Source: Paenibacillus sp. JDR-2 (GTDB taxonomy: Bacteria; Bacillota; Bacilli; Paenibacillales; Paenibacillaceae). From it: a DNA stretch of 64,000 nt. A program made the position numbers and the translations under genes. Location: the NCBI RefSeq assembly GCF_000023585.1, contig NC_012914.1, positions 5,339,501 to 5,403,500 of the forward strand, read 5' to 3'. The notes under the pieces are model-generated. The model worked only from the letters and a program-made list of their open reading frames with translations. It was not told the DNA's origin and did not search any database. Within the stretch, counting starts at the first letter, position 1; every line of letters starts with the position of its first letter. Of this stretch, positions 1-9,700 are shown piece after piece.

Positions 1-557
1 TGCAAAGCTGCGTAAATGGCAGCCGCTTGCGTGCGTACCTTGTTCGGGTCCTTGCTCTGGTAAGCGGTGAACGAGGAGCTTCCGGTCCATTTGGCCAAAA
101 TATCCGCTGCCTCCCGGACGACCTGCGCAATATGATGATGATTCGGCATGACAAAAGCAGCCGTCAGCTCCGGCAGCACGGCAAGCCCGCTCCATTCATC
201 GAAGGCTAATACGGCTATCGTCCCGCGCTCGCGGTAGACTTCCGAGTCCCCTTGAAGCACCTGCAAAGTAAGCGTCCCGGTCAACCGTTCGGACAGATTC
301 GCCAGAAAAGACGCCGACATCTGCAGATTTACCGTTCCGAGATTCAGCGATTGGCCAGCTGGTAGGAGCGTGAAGTTTTTACTCCACTCATAAGCGAATT
401 CGGGCTCGGATGTAATCCGGACCGTAAAGTTAGAAAGATCTTCTTCCGTATGATTATGTATCTCTATCGATCTGACGACCGGGACGTGATTCTGCTGGAT
501 GCCGTAATTGACAATCTCACTGTAGGACCAATCGCAGGATATTTGCTTATTTTCCAA
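1..557 (-). CDS. DUF4011-type helicase-like protein, N-terminal part (cut by window edge)
   Basis: The gene runs off the left edge; about 185 codons are visible. The proposed start is TTG at 557, preceded by GGAGG with a 9-nt spacer, giving a protein that begins MENKQISCDWSYSEI. The first ~110 residues look like a beta-rich domain. They are followed by a stretch with LPELTAAFVMPNHHHIAQVV and then AYQSKDPNKVR and AAAIYAAL, the pattern seen near the start of large DUF4011/DUF3320 superfamily I helicase-like proteins (LAAFVxPNDPxV, WTG, GYQSxDPxRV). In such proteins helicase and nuclease parts follow further along, outside this window. The family match is by recalled motif only, and the function is inferred. 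Confidence 0.72.
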   Translation of the reverse strand, partial: MENKQISCDWSYSEIVNYGIQQNHVPVVRSIEIHNHTEEDLSNFTVRITSEPEFAYEWSKNFTLLPAGQSLNLGTVNLQMSASFLANLSERLTGTLTLQVLQGDSEVYRERGTIAVLAFDEWSGLAVLPELTAAFVMPNHHHIAQVVREAADILAKWTGSSSFTAYQSKDPNKVRTQAAAIYAAL

Positions 558-687
558 AGGTTCTTGACCTCCTTGCTATTCAGTTTCTATCAAATGATGT
601 CAGTAGATTTACTATTTACTATTTACTATAGCACTAAAGAATTAGGATTTCTGCTAAATTCGACACCGTTCTGAGTTCCCGTGACAG

Positions 688-761
688 AAAAAAGAGAGAG
701 ATTCAAACTGGATCCTACAGTTGTTGGGCTGTAAGAACCGTTTTGTTCCTCTCTCTTTTTT
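688..761. terminator. Long-looped bidirectional terminator-like inverted repeat
   Basis: A perfect 13-bp inverted repeat (688-700 and 749-761) is made of A6 followed by GAGAGAG and its complement. The loop contains a smaller hairpin around ctacag/ctgtag. It lies downstream of the minus-strand peptidase gene ending at 828 and ends in a T run in both directions. It is a plausible transcription terminator for that gene. Confidence 0.5.
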
Positions 762-827
762 AAACAGATCGCTCCACTATTATACTGTTACATCCCAACA
801 ATCATGTCTATAGATAAAAACTGGCAA

Positions 828-1493
828 CTACAACGTCAGCGCCTGCCCATAACGGGCCAGATACGCTTCCTTGTCCTTGTAATCGGGCATGATGCTTCCG
901 ACCAGACGCCAGAAGGATCGGTCATGGTTCATATGCGTAAGATGGCAGAGCTCATGGATAATAACATAATCGATCACCTCAACCGGTGCCATTGCGAGGC
1001 GGTAGTTGAAGGTCAGCTTTTTGCTGGAGCTGCAGCTCCCCCACTTGGTCGCTGACTCGACAATGTCAACCGACTTGGGCTTTACCTTCAGCTTCTCCTG
1101 ATACGGCTTAATCCGCTCCGCTACAACCTTCTTGCAGCTGGCAAAATAAAACTTCCGGAGATTCAGCTTCAGCTCCTCTTCCGTTAAGCCTTCCGTCTCG
1201 ATCAATTCATGGAGAGAATAGTATTTACCTAGGTGAAGGAATCTTCCTTCGTCCTCATACTCCCTGGTCTTAGGCGCTGCTGCTTGTACCTTCTCAATAG
1301 CCTGCAGTCTGCTCACGATTTCTTTTTCATGCTGCTTCACAGCTTGCTGAATCACTTCATCGCTTGTATCGTTAGGAGCCTTCACCGTAATGTGCCCCAT
1401 CGAATCCATCTGGAGATACAGCTTCTTTCTGACGCCATAAAGGACGTTCACGTCTATTGTGTAATTATCTAGCTGGATTTTCATAGTCACCAT
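828..1493 (-). CDS. YgjP/SprT-like zinc metallopeptidase (M48-related, DUF45)
   Basis: The 221-residue protein has the family hallmarks: WGSCSSSKKLTFNYRLAMAP at about residues 151-170, the zinc motif HELCH at 180-184, and a further histidine (H190, in MNHDRSFW) that would be the third ligand. This matches the YgjP-like/DUF45 family of small cytoplasmic zinc metallopeptidase-fold proteins, whose substrates are mostly unknown. The start at 1493 follows GAGGAA closely; a GTG two codons... one codon downstream or the ATG at codon 4 would also fit. No lipoprotein or signal sequence is present, so a cytoplasmic location is likely. It stands alone between two terminator-like repeats. Confidence 0.85.
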   Translation of the reverse strand: MVTMKIQLDNYTIDVNVLYGVRKKLYLQMDSMGHITVKAPNDTSDEVIQQAVKQHEKEIVSRLQAIEKVQAAAPKTREYEDEGRFLHLGKYYSLHELIETEGLTEEELKLNLRKFYFASCKKVVAERIKPYQEKLKVKPKSVDIVESATKWGSCSSSKKLTFNYRLAMAPVEVIDYVIIHELCHLTHMNHDRSFWRLVGSIMPDYKDKEAYLARYGQALTL

Positions 1494-1528
1494 CGTTCCT
1501 CATCATTGTATAGGTATAACAATAACAC

Positions 1529-1588
1529 AAAGCACATCCCATCAGCCGCTGGTTCTTCACGAACCTCGCTTCAGACAAGATGTGCTTT
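1529..1588. terminator. Inverted repeat, probable terminator of the SUMF1-like gene
   Basis: The 10-bp arms AAAGCACATC (1529-1538) and GATGTGCTTT (1579-1588) form a stem with a ~40-nt loop just downstream of the minus-strand gene ending at 1620. The T run is short on both sides, so termination strength is uncertain. Confidence 0.42.
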
Positions 1589-1619
1589 TCATGATCATTC
1601 CTATATGCTCGGCCACCTT

Positions 1620-2528
1620 CTACTCCCCGCGAACCAATCGAAAGCCTTGATCCGGCCCAAAGCCGTTTGGCTCGAACTTGCCCCGGAAGGCAGACACGGC
1701 GCTGCCGATATCGCCAATCCATCCGCCGCCTTTGACGACCCGCATCGCGCCTTGCGGTACATCCTGCCCAACATACCAGTCCCAGCACCATTCCCGTACA
1801 TTCCCCGTCATATCGTATAAGCCTAATTCGTTAGGCTTCTTGATGCCGATCGTTTTGGTCGTATCGTGATTGTTCTCTATCGCGGGCCAGGTCCAGTCTC
1901 CCTCTAGATACTTGTCCCCGGCGTTTCTCCAATACCAGGCGACTTCATTCACGTTATTGCTTCCGCTGTAGGTAAAGCTCTTGCTCTGCTGTCCGCCGCT
2001 AGCGGCATATTCCCATTCCTCCTCCGTCGGCAGCCGGTAACCGTTAGCGCCTTCGTTAATCATAACCGTCCATTTGAGCTGATCGTTCTCGCTCTTGTTA
2101 TTCGGATCCTTCGTATTCTTGTCTACGCTGTAATAAGGCTTAAGCCCTTCCTTCACGCTTCTCGCATTGCAATATTCAATCACGTCGTACCAGCTGACCA
2201 TCTCGACCGGCTGCTTGGCGCCGCTGAATTGGGAGGGGTTGCTTCCCATCACGTTAACCCACTCTTCCTGCGTGACCTCGTATTTGCCGATATAAAAGTC
2301 CGGAAGCTTGATTTCTTTGCCATGGTAGCTGGATTTCGTATTGGCAAAAGCTCCGCCTTTCACCAGCACAAAGCGGTCATCCTTCTTGTCCTCCGACTTG
2401 GCAGGCTGAACCACGGCTGCGTCTTGAGCAGGCTTTTTCTGCGCGTTCTTATCCGGCTGCGGCTCCTCCGAGCAAGCGCTAACCAAGATTAATGCTGCTA
2501 ATAGAGAGCAGGTTAAAAGCTTTCTCAT
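1620..2528 (-). CDS. SUMF1/formylglycine-generating-enzyme-like lipoprotein
   Basis: The 302-residue protein starts with a lipoprotein signal (MRKLLTCSLLAALILVSAC, lipobox LVSAC, Cys19), so it should be anchored on the outer face of the membrane. Residues ~50-302 form an SUMF1/FGE-sulfatase domain: FVLVKGGAF, GKYEVTQEEWVNVMG, RLPTEEEWEYAA, GNVREWCWDWY and the C-terminal RVVKGGGW...GFRLVRGE. The C-terminal segment that carries the paired catalytic cysteines in true formylglycine-generating enzymes reads GGGWIGDIGSAVSAFRG and has no cysteine. It is therefore probably not a sulfatase activator but one of the many SUMF1-fold proteins of other or structural function. It lies downstream of xynA on the same strand but a hairpin separates them. 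Confidence 0.85.
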   Translation of the reverse strand: MRKLLTCSLLAALILVSACSEEPQPDKNAQKKPAQDAAVVQPAKSEDKKDDRFVLVKGGAFANTKSSYHGKEIKLPDFYIGKYEVTQEEWVNVMGSNPSQFSGAKQPVEMVSWYDVIEYCNARSVKEGLKPYYSVDKNTKDPNNKSENDQLKWTVMINEGANGYRLPTEEEWEYAASGGQQSKSFTYSGSNNVNEVAWYWRNAGDKYLEGDWTWPAIENNHDTTKTIGIKKPNELGLYDMTGNVREWCWDWYVGQDVPQGAMRVVKGGGWIGDIGSAVSAFRGKFEPNGFGPDQGFRLVRGE

Positions 2529-2560
2529 CGGTTATTCTCCTTTGAGCATTCGAAATAGAG

Positions 2561-2591
2561 AAGGCCGCCGTCAGGGAGACCGGCCGGCCTT
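2561..2591. terminator. Terminator-like hairpin after xynA
   Basis: AAGGCCG and CGGCCTT arms (2561-2568 and 2584-2591) form a GC-rich hairpin between the end of xynA (2647) and the start of the next gene (2528). The plus-strand side is followed by a T-rich stretch and the minus-strand side by TCTCTATTT. Confidence 0.5.
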
Positions 2592-2646
2592 GGCTCTTTT
2601 TATTCCTATGGTAAAAGCAAGCAGGCTCTCTTAGTAACTTATTAGA

Positions 2647-3282
2647 TTACCACACCGTTACGTTCGAGCTGCCGCTGCTTTGATAGCCTTCCGTCGCGAG
2701 GACCTGGTAGGACCAGCTGCTGCCCAGGTTCATGCCTTTGCTCTTCCAAGCGTTAACATGGTTGGCGAACGTAATGGCGACGTTGCTGCCAGTCGCTCTC
2801 TTCGATTGACGGACGCTCCAATACTGCGTGAAGGTAGCCGTTCCATCGATGGATGGCGCGTTGACGCGTTGAGCCGTGTAGATGTCGTAAGTGCCGCCGT
2901 CGCTGCTCACCGTCCCTTTATAAGTACCGGTAGGCCGGTATGTACCCCAGCTGTCTACCACGTAATATTCAATCAGGGAGTTTCTAGTCCAGCCATACAG
3001 GGTCAGATAGCCATTGCCGCTTGGCGCCCATACGCCCGCGTTATAGTTGATTACCCGGGATGCCGAGCCGGTATTCCAGCCCTTGCCTACCACGAAGTTG
3101 CCGGTATTCGACCAATTCACGCTATAGTTGCCGCCGGAGCCGTTAACCGCGTTCACAGTTCCGCCGCCATCCGTCCAGTTCTGCCAGTAGTCTGTTGCCG
3201 CATTTGCCGTTGCCGCGAATAAACCGATGCTCATGGATGCTGCCAGTACTGCTGTCATAACCTTCTTTTTCAACTTAAACAT
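2647..3282 (-). CDS. xynA: GH11 endo-1,4-beta-xylanase
   Basis: The 211-residue secreted enzyme has a signal peptide (~1-28, ending ANA|A) followed by a single GH11 jelly-roll. It cleaves internal beta-1,4 bonds of xylan outside the cell. The sequence is strikingly close to Bacillus subtilis XynA and B. circulans xylanase: TDYWQNWTDGGGTVNAVNG, the GYLTLYGWTR block and PSIDGTATFTQYWSVRQSKR. The two catalytic glutamates are E105 (in SLIEYYVVDSWG) and E198 (in ATEGYQSSG), and the length equals that of the family. AGGAGG sits 6-7 nt before the ATG. A probable promoter overlapped by a cre-like site lies ~145 nt upstream, which suggests repression by CcpA on preferred sugars. The gene is divergent from the GH59 enzyme. 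Confidence 0.97.
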   Translation of the reverse strand: MFKLKKKVMTAVLAASMSIGLFAATANAATDYWQNWTDGGGTVNAVNGSGGNYSVNWSNTGNFVVGKGWNTGSASRVINYNAGVWAPSGNGYLTLYGWTRNSLIEYYVVDSWGTYRPTGTYKGTVSSDGGTYDIYTAQRVNAPSIDGTATFTQYWSVRQSKRATGSNVAITFANHVNAWKSKGMNLGSSWSYQVLATEGYQSSGSSNVTVW

Positions 3283-3433
3283 AATCTACCTCCTGGGATT
3301 TGTATTGGCTTGTCACAACATTGTACCTACGACTTAACGTGAATCATCTCTGCGCGCTGATTCTCTATGAAGTAGATTGTTATTGTGTCTGACCCTCTCT
3401 GCTAAGCTTGGCGGCCACCTCCTTCTGAACAAG

Positions 3434-3456
3434 ATTATAGAGAGAAAACGCTTACA
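3434..3456 (-). promoter_or_regulatory. xynA promoter -10 with overlapping cre-like (CcpA) site
   Basis: On the minus strand a TATAAT hexamer occupies 3439-3434, with TTATTT 17 nt upstream as a poor -35. Positions 3443-3456 read AGAAAACGCTTACA on the plus strand, matching the cre consensus TGWAANCGNTNWCA at 13 of 14 positions. The site lies between -35 and -10, where CcpA binding would block RNA polymerase. Confidence 0.6.
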
Positions 3457-3575
3457 AAATAAGGAACAAATTAAAGGGTTATCCCCCTTGGATTTCACTT
3501 GTATACAAGATTTTTGTTTTTGGAGCTCCATCGCAAAAAGTAAAGATAGTTCCATTACATGTAAAATTAATTGGA

Positions 3576-3603
3576 TGAATACGCTTCCAAACTTTTCTAT
3601 AAT
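3576..3603 (+). promoter_or_regulatory. Candidate GH59 promoter -10 with weak cre-like site
   Basis: TATAAT at 3598-3603 is the best -10 ahead of the GH59 gene; a good -35 at normal spacing is not seen (TTGGAT lies 20 nt upstream). TGAATACGCTTCCA at 3576-3589 matches the cre consensus at 12 of 14 positions and would overlap the promoter. Confidence 0.4.
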
Positions 3604-3729
3604 AAAGCGGCGTAATCGAATACGGAAGGGGGAACATCTGCGAGCTATTGCTTGGCATACGCATTCACCATCACATCTTAGACGAGACACTAGCAGCATG
3701 ACCATCGTCCACAAAGGAGTGAGCAGGTA

Positions 3730-6700
3730 ATGAAGATAAGCAATCCGCTTCAAAAAAGCCTTTCATTTGTTCTAGCGCTTGTTCTCGCTATTCCATTAAT
3801 CTCCCCTGCCAAGGCTGCTGCCGCCGAATCGGCGCCAACCATGGTTACCATTGACGGCGACGCCGCCGATACCAACCCTGCCAATACGTTCAAAGGCTAC
3901 GGCCTTGTGTCCGCCAACAATACATCCCGCCTGCTGCTGGACTATAAGGAAGAGCATCCCGACCAGTACTGGGAAATGATGAATCTGTTATTCAATCAGG
4001 ACACCGGAGCTGGCATCAACGATATTAAGATCGAGATGGGCAACGACTCCAACACCTCCTCCGGCACTGAGCCCTCCACCAAGCGGTCTGCTGACGAAGA
4101 AGCCAATGTCCGCCGCGGAGCCGGTTACATATTTGCAGCCGATGCCAAAACGATCAATCCCGACATTAAAGTCAGCATCCTCCGCTGGACGCAGCCAGGC
4201 TGGGTGCAGCCATGGAGCGACGGTAATACGGATCCTTCCCAGCCCGCTACACTAGCCGCCTACGAAAGAATGTACAAGTGGTACAAAGATACCGCTATTG
4301 CCATTCATAACACCTACGGCTACGACCTCGACTACATTAACCCGGACCGCAACGAGACAGGCACTCCTAACGTCAACTTCATCAAGTGGTTCGCGAACCG
4401 CATGCGCAGCGACGCGGAATTTCCTAACTACAACAAGATCAAGATTATTGCTTCCGACGAAAATACTTCCCTCAACATTCCGACCCGCATGCTGGCGGAC
4501 CCGGATCTGATGAACGCCGTGGACGTGATGGCTTATCACTATAACATGGCGACCAGCGCCGACTACCTGAAAGTCAACGAGCAGAACCAGAAGGAAGTCT
4601 GGTACAGCGAAGGCGTTGCGCCTCAGACGTTCGCCAAGTACCGTGCCAATTCGGATGAAAAATTCGGCGGCGTCGCCAGCGCGCTGGACGTGGCCGGCCG
4701 CTTCATCGGCATGTATACGCAAGGCAAGCGAACGCATTACATGTTCCAGCCTGCGATAGGCGCTTTCTACAGCGGCGCTCCGTACAGCAGCAAGGAGCTA
4801 ATCGGTGCAAGAGATCCATGGTCCGGCTACTACGTGCCAGACGTGGGTATTCAGACGGTCATGCAATTTACGCAATTCGCCGCCAATGACTGGATGTACA
4901 TTCCGGACGCAAGTCTTGGCGTAATCGGCAGCCGCGGCAACAGCGAGATGGACGGCAATGCGGCCGGAGCGGAATATAACCGCCTTGCTTTTGTCAGCCC
5001 GGATAAGAAGGACTTCTCCGTCGTAATGGTTAATGACAGCGACCGGGTGGCGGAATACCAATTCGACGTGAAGAAAAATATCGCCAACGCCGGCAACCCG
5101 CTCCAGGTGTGGGAAACACGCGGTGCCGACGCCGGGCAGGCTTACGACGCCAACTGGTACAAGCAGCTTGCTAACCTTGCTTCGACCGACAATGGTGACG
5201 TCTATTCGTATACCCTTACGGTCAAACCGCATTCCATGGTCAGCGTGACTAGCACGACGGTCAACCCGAATACAGGCAATCCGCGCACGCCATATACGCG
5301 CAATAACGATATTCCGAAGCAATCCGTGTTGGATGTTGACGGAAGCAATCCTGCCGTCCTGTACGAGGATGATTTCGAATATGCGGATTATCCTGCGGAC
5401 AGCAACGGCCTAAGCTACATGGAGCGTCGCGGAGGTACGCCTCGTTATACCGCCGACCAGGGCGGTGCCTTTGAGGTGTATCCGGGCATCGGCCAGGACG
5501 GCTCCAACGGCATGAAGCAGATAGTCTACTCCGGCAACAAGCCGGGTACTTGGGCAACAACGCCATTCTCGTACACCGTGCTTGGCGATGAACGTTGGGC
5601 GAACTATGAGACATCCATTGATTTCAAGATGGATCAGGACCCGACCCATACCGGAGACAACTATGTCGCGATCGGCATGCGCCATAAGCTGAACGGCACT
5701 ACCTCCGATTCGGAATCCGGCTATAAGTTCCGGATCTATGCGGATGGAACATGGCGCCTGATCCGCTTGACCGCTACGGTTGCAAGCGGCACTTTAACAA
5801 GTTTTGATGCTTCCAAATGGCATCGTATCTCCATTAAAGGAGCCAGCCAATTCATTACCGCATCCCTAGACGGCGAAGTTGTAACAACCTACAACGATAC
5901 GGCTAGCGGAGCTCCGCTCTCCGGTCAGGTCATGATTCAAACAAGCCTGCAGCAATCCGTTTTTGACAACCTGAAGGTTGAAGCGGTTAACGGTTATGTG
6001 CCTTACGCAACGGAACGGGTCGATGATCTGGATTCCCGCGTTACCTACCATGAAGGCAGCTTCCCATGGTCGCATAGCATATCCGGCGGTGCCGGCCGGT
6101 TGAACCGGACGATCTCCACCAGCGGAACAAGCATCCTGTTCAGCAGCACCTCCAAGACCGAGAGCACATTGAACCGTTGGTACATGGTCAAGAATGAAGG
6201 CAATACCGCGGCTTGGAGCTCGAACAGCACCAATGCATGGGCCGGCGAGACGGGCAGCTATGCCTCCCTCACCTTTAACGGAACCGGCATCTCCGTATAC
6301 GGCCAAGGGCAAGGCACCAACGCGGTTGTCCGGATGGACGTGTACTTGGACGATTTTGGAACGGGCTATAATCATGACTCTTCGAAAAGAGTCGTTACGA
6401 GCAAAGCCTACGCCAACAACAGCAGCAGCCAGCTTATCTATCAGATCAGCGGCCTAACGCCAGGCGTGCATAATGTCAAAATCGTCAAAACCGCCGCGGC
6501 ATCCGGCAGCGGCAACTACCTTTCCATTGAGAAAGCCGTCGTAACCGCCGATGCAGCGGATCCTACTTCTTTTGAACTGCCGTTTACCGGCACTGGCTTC
6601 CGTCTCGTAGGCGATACCGGAGCAGCAACGATTGATGTTGCGGTAGATGATAAGCCTGTTGGAACTAACGTTGCTATTCCTGCCGCCACGGTCAACCGGA

Positions 6701-9700
6701 CGGACTCTTATTCCTATGAAGGCTTGAGCTATGGCCCTCATACGCTGAAGGTCGCAGTGAAGGACGGCAGCTTCTCCATCGATGCCATCGATATTTTGGG
6801 AGAGGTGTACGGAACGGTATCCAAAGCGGCTCTCGCCGACTTCATCACCGAGGTTAGCGAATATACGGAAGCGGATTACATGCCAACGGAATGGGGAGCT
6901 TTTACGGCGGCATTGGAAGCTGCTCAAGCGATTCTAGCCGACGAAGCGGCTACGCAATATAAGGTAGACCTTGCCTTTAACAACTTGAAGGATGCATCCA
7001 GCGCCCTCAAGCTGCGGATACAACCGGTGGCCGTCACGGGTACGTACCCAACAATTGTCGCAACCCGATCCGACCAAGCCGTTACGGGACTTCCGAACAC
7101 GGTAAAAGTTACGCTTGCTGACGGAACAACGGATGCGGATGCAGCGGTTCATTGGCTGAACAACACGCCGGAGCGCTTCAATACACCATACACCAGCGTA
7201 CAAGTGACCGGCGAGATTGTCGGCGGCAACAATCTGTCCATTACCGTGCAGGTCGAAGTTGTGCCCGACAACCTAGTCTATTTCATAGATCCCGGGATAT
7301 CGGATAGTACAACAACGCCGCCGTATAATGCCATTAAAGCTTTAGTGGGAGATGCTCTGCTTAATAATACAGCCGACCAGCCTTCCACAGGCGATACCGT
7401 CTGGGGACATACGCCTACCGATGCGAACTATAAATATAAGGCTCTTACAGGTGCAGTCGTTGCAACGGATAAAAGCCAGACCGGGGTTTACGGCGCCGAC
7501 ACCATAAACAACCCGCTCGGCTACGTCCTTCCATTAGCCTCAGGCGACTATACCATTACTTCCTTCCATCGCGACTGGTGGAATAACACAAACAGGACGA
7601 TGGATATAACCCTGAGCTACAAGGATGCAGACAACAATGTTGTCACCTTGCCAGTACGGACTGGTCTTATCGCTGGACCAGACGGCACAACGGTGACCTA
7701 TGATTTTACCCTGCCTGTCGACAGCACGGTCACTTATTCGATTAACAACACTTATAGCGGCAACCAGGCGGCATTGATCAGCTACCTTGGTGTTGCGAAG
7801 CGGGTTGCAGACCCTGCGGATGTGCAGGCTCTCGAGACTGCAAAGAGTATTATCGAAGCAGCTGAGTATTCGGTATTTAAAGTGAAAGCTAACTCTGAGG
7901 ATGAAGTGAAGGCATGGCTTGCGGATGCGATCCAAGGGCTGGATGGGTTGAGCGCAACCGGCGCTTCTATCGATAACATCACGCTCGATGCCTTCCAGGC
8001 TGCAACCGAAGATACCAACGGCAGCTTCAGCTTTACCGTTCAATTGTCGAAGGGGCTTGCGAAGGAGACAGCAGCTTATGAGGGAATTATTGCAGCGAAA
8101 GATACCGTTAAACCGGTTATCTCCTTGAACGGAGAAGCGGTCGTTAACCTGCCAACCGGCGCCGAATATACCGATGCGGGAGCTACCGCGCTGGATGATT
8201 GGGACGGCGATCTTACTGGAAGTATCGTTACGACGATTACGAACGACGTGAATGATGGTACTACGCTGGATACTTCCGTAGCTGGTACTTATACCTTCCA
8301 CTACAACGTATCTGATGCTGCTGGCAATGCGGCGGATGAAGTGACTAGATCCGTTATTGTGAGCGAGGATCCGGATACAGTTAAGCCGGTTATCACATTG
8401 CTTGGTGATGCCACAGTTAATCTGGCGAATGGAGCTAGCTACACCGATGCTGGTGCTACCGCATCTGATGACCGGGACGGAGATATTTCGGATCAGATCA
8501 TAACGACGATTACCAATAACATCAATGACGGAACAACGCTGGATACTTCCGTCGCTGGCAATTACACCTTCCACTACAACGTATCTGATGCTGCCGGTAA
8601 TGCTGCCGATGAAGTAACTAGAACGGTTATTGTAGCGGAGCGGGTACAACCGCCAGTCGTAACGAATCCAACTCCTTCCGAACCGACAGTTCCTGCAACT
8701 ACACAGGTTCTGACGAGTGGAGATCTGCAAAATGCGGTTTCGGGTACGATTACCGTCACTGTAGCTAACGGTAAGAATACAGTTCAGTTCCCTAGTAATG
8801 TCATACAGCTTGTGGGCGACAACACCCTGAAGCTTGTTATGGATGGCATGACCCTTTCATTTACGAAGGATGATCTGGCCGGGATCATGGGAGCTGTAAC
8901 AGGTGCAAAAGCAGCTGGAGCAAAAATCAGTTTCACTGCCGTTAAAGTGCCGAACGGTGAAGTGAATAGTCTGATTAACAACCAGGAAGTTAATAGCACA
9001 GTGAAGCTGACAACAGCAAGCACTGTCTATGATTTCAGATTGTCGGTCATCGCAGCAGACGGCACGATTGTACCGGTATCAACTTTCGATGAACCATTGA
9101 AGCTTACGTTCACCGTTGATCCTAACGCGAATCCTGATCTGCTTGGCGTGTATTACATCGCAGCAGACGGAGCTTTGCAATATGTTGGCGGCACATTAGC
9201 AGACGGTGTGATGACAGCTTATGTTAAGCATTTCTCGCAATATGCCGTGCTTGAGTACGACAAATCGTTCACCGATGTCAGCCCAGCCTTCTGGGCACAT
9301 GATATCATTCAACAGATAGCTGCCAAGCATATTATCACAGGTGTCAGCGACACCCTGTTTAATCCGGAAGACAATGTCACTCGCGCCGAATTTACTGCTA
9401 TGATTGCTCGTGCACTAGGCCTTGAAGAGGTTGATGGATCAGCAATCTTCCTCGACGTGAAAGCCGACGCTTGGTACGCCGGTTATATTGGGGCTGTCAG
9501 CAAGGCGGGTATCGTAATGGGGCGCAGCTCCATTGCGTTCGCACCTAACGATGCTATTACTCGTGAGGAAATGGCAGTTATGGCTGTTCGGGCTTATGAG
9601 TATGTGAAGGGTAAGCAGGCTGAGGTTGAGAAGGATATTGCTTCATTTGCGGATAAGAGCAGCATTAGTGCTTGGGCACAGGATGCTGCGAGCCTTGCGC

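Larger units (their letters stand above)
3283..3729. other. Divergent regulatory region between xynA and the GH59 gene
   Basis: These 447 bases contain no credible gene; the open frames here overlap each other and lack ribosome sites. The region carries a minus-strand promoter with a cre-like site for xynA, a plus-strand -10 with a weaker cre-like site for the GH59 gene, and a ~145-nt leader for xynA. Both enzymes attack plant-type or glycan polysaccharides, so shared catabolite control is plausible. Confidence 0.6.

Noticed and set aside
450..674. A 74-codon plus-strand frame at the start of the window
   Set aside because: It overlaps the start and ribosome site of the minus-strand helicase-like gene and has no ribosome site of its own.
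3334..3753. Minus-strand frame of 139 codons between xynA and the GH59 gene
   Set aside because: It covers promoter motifs and cre-like sites and has no ribosome site; the region is regulatory.
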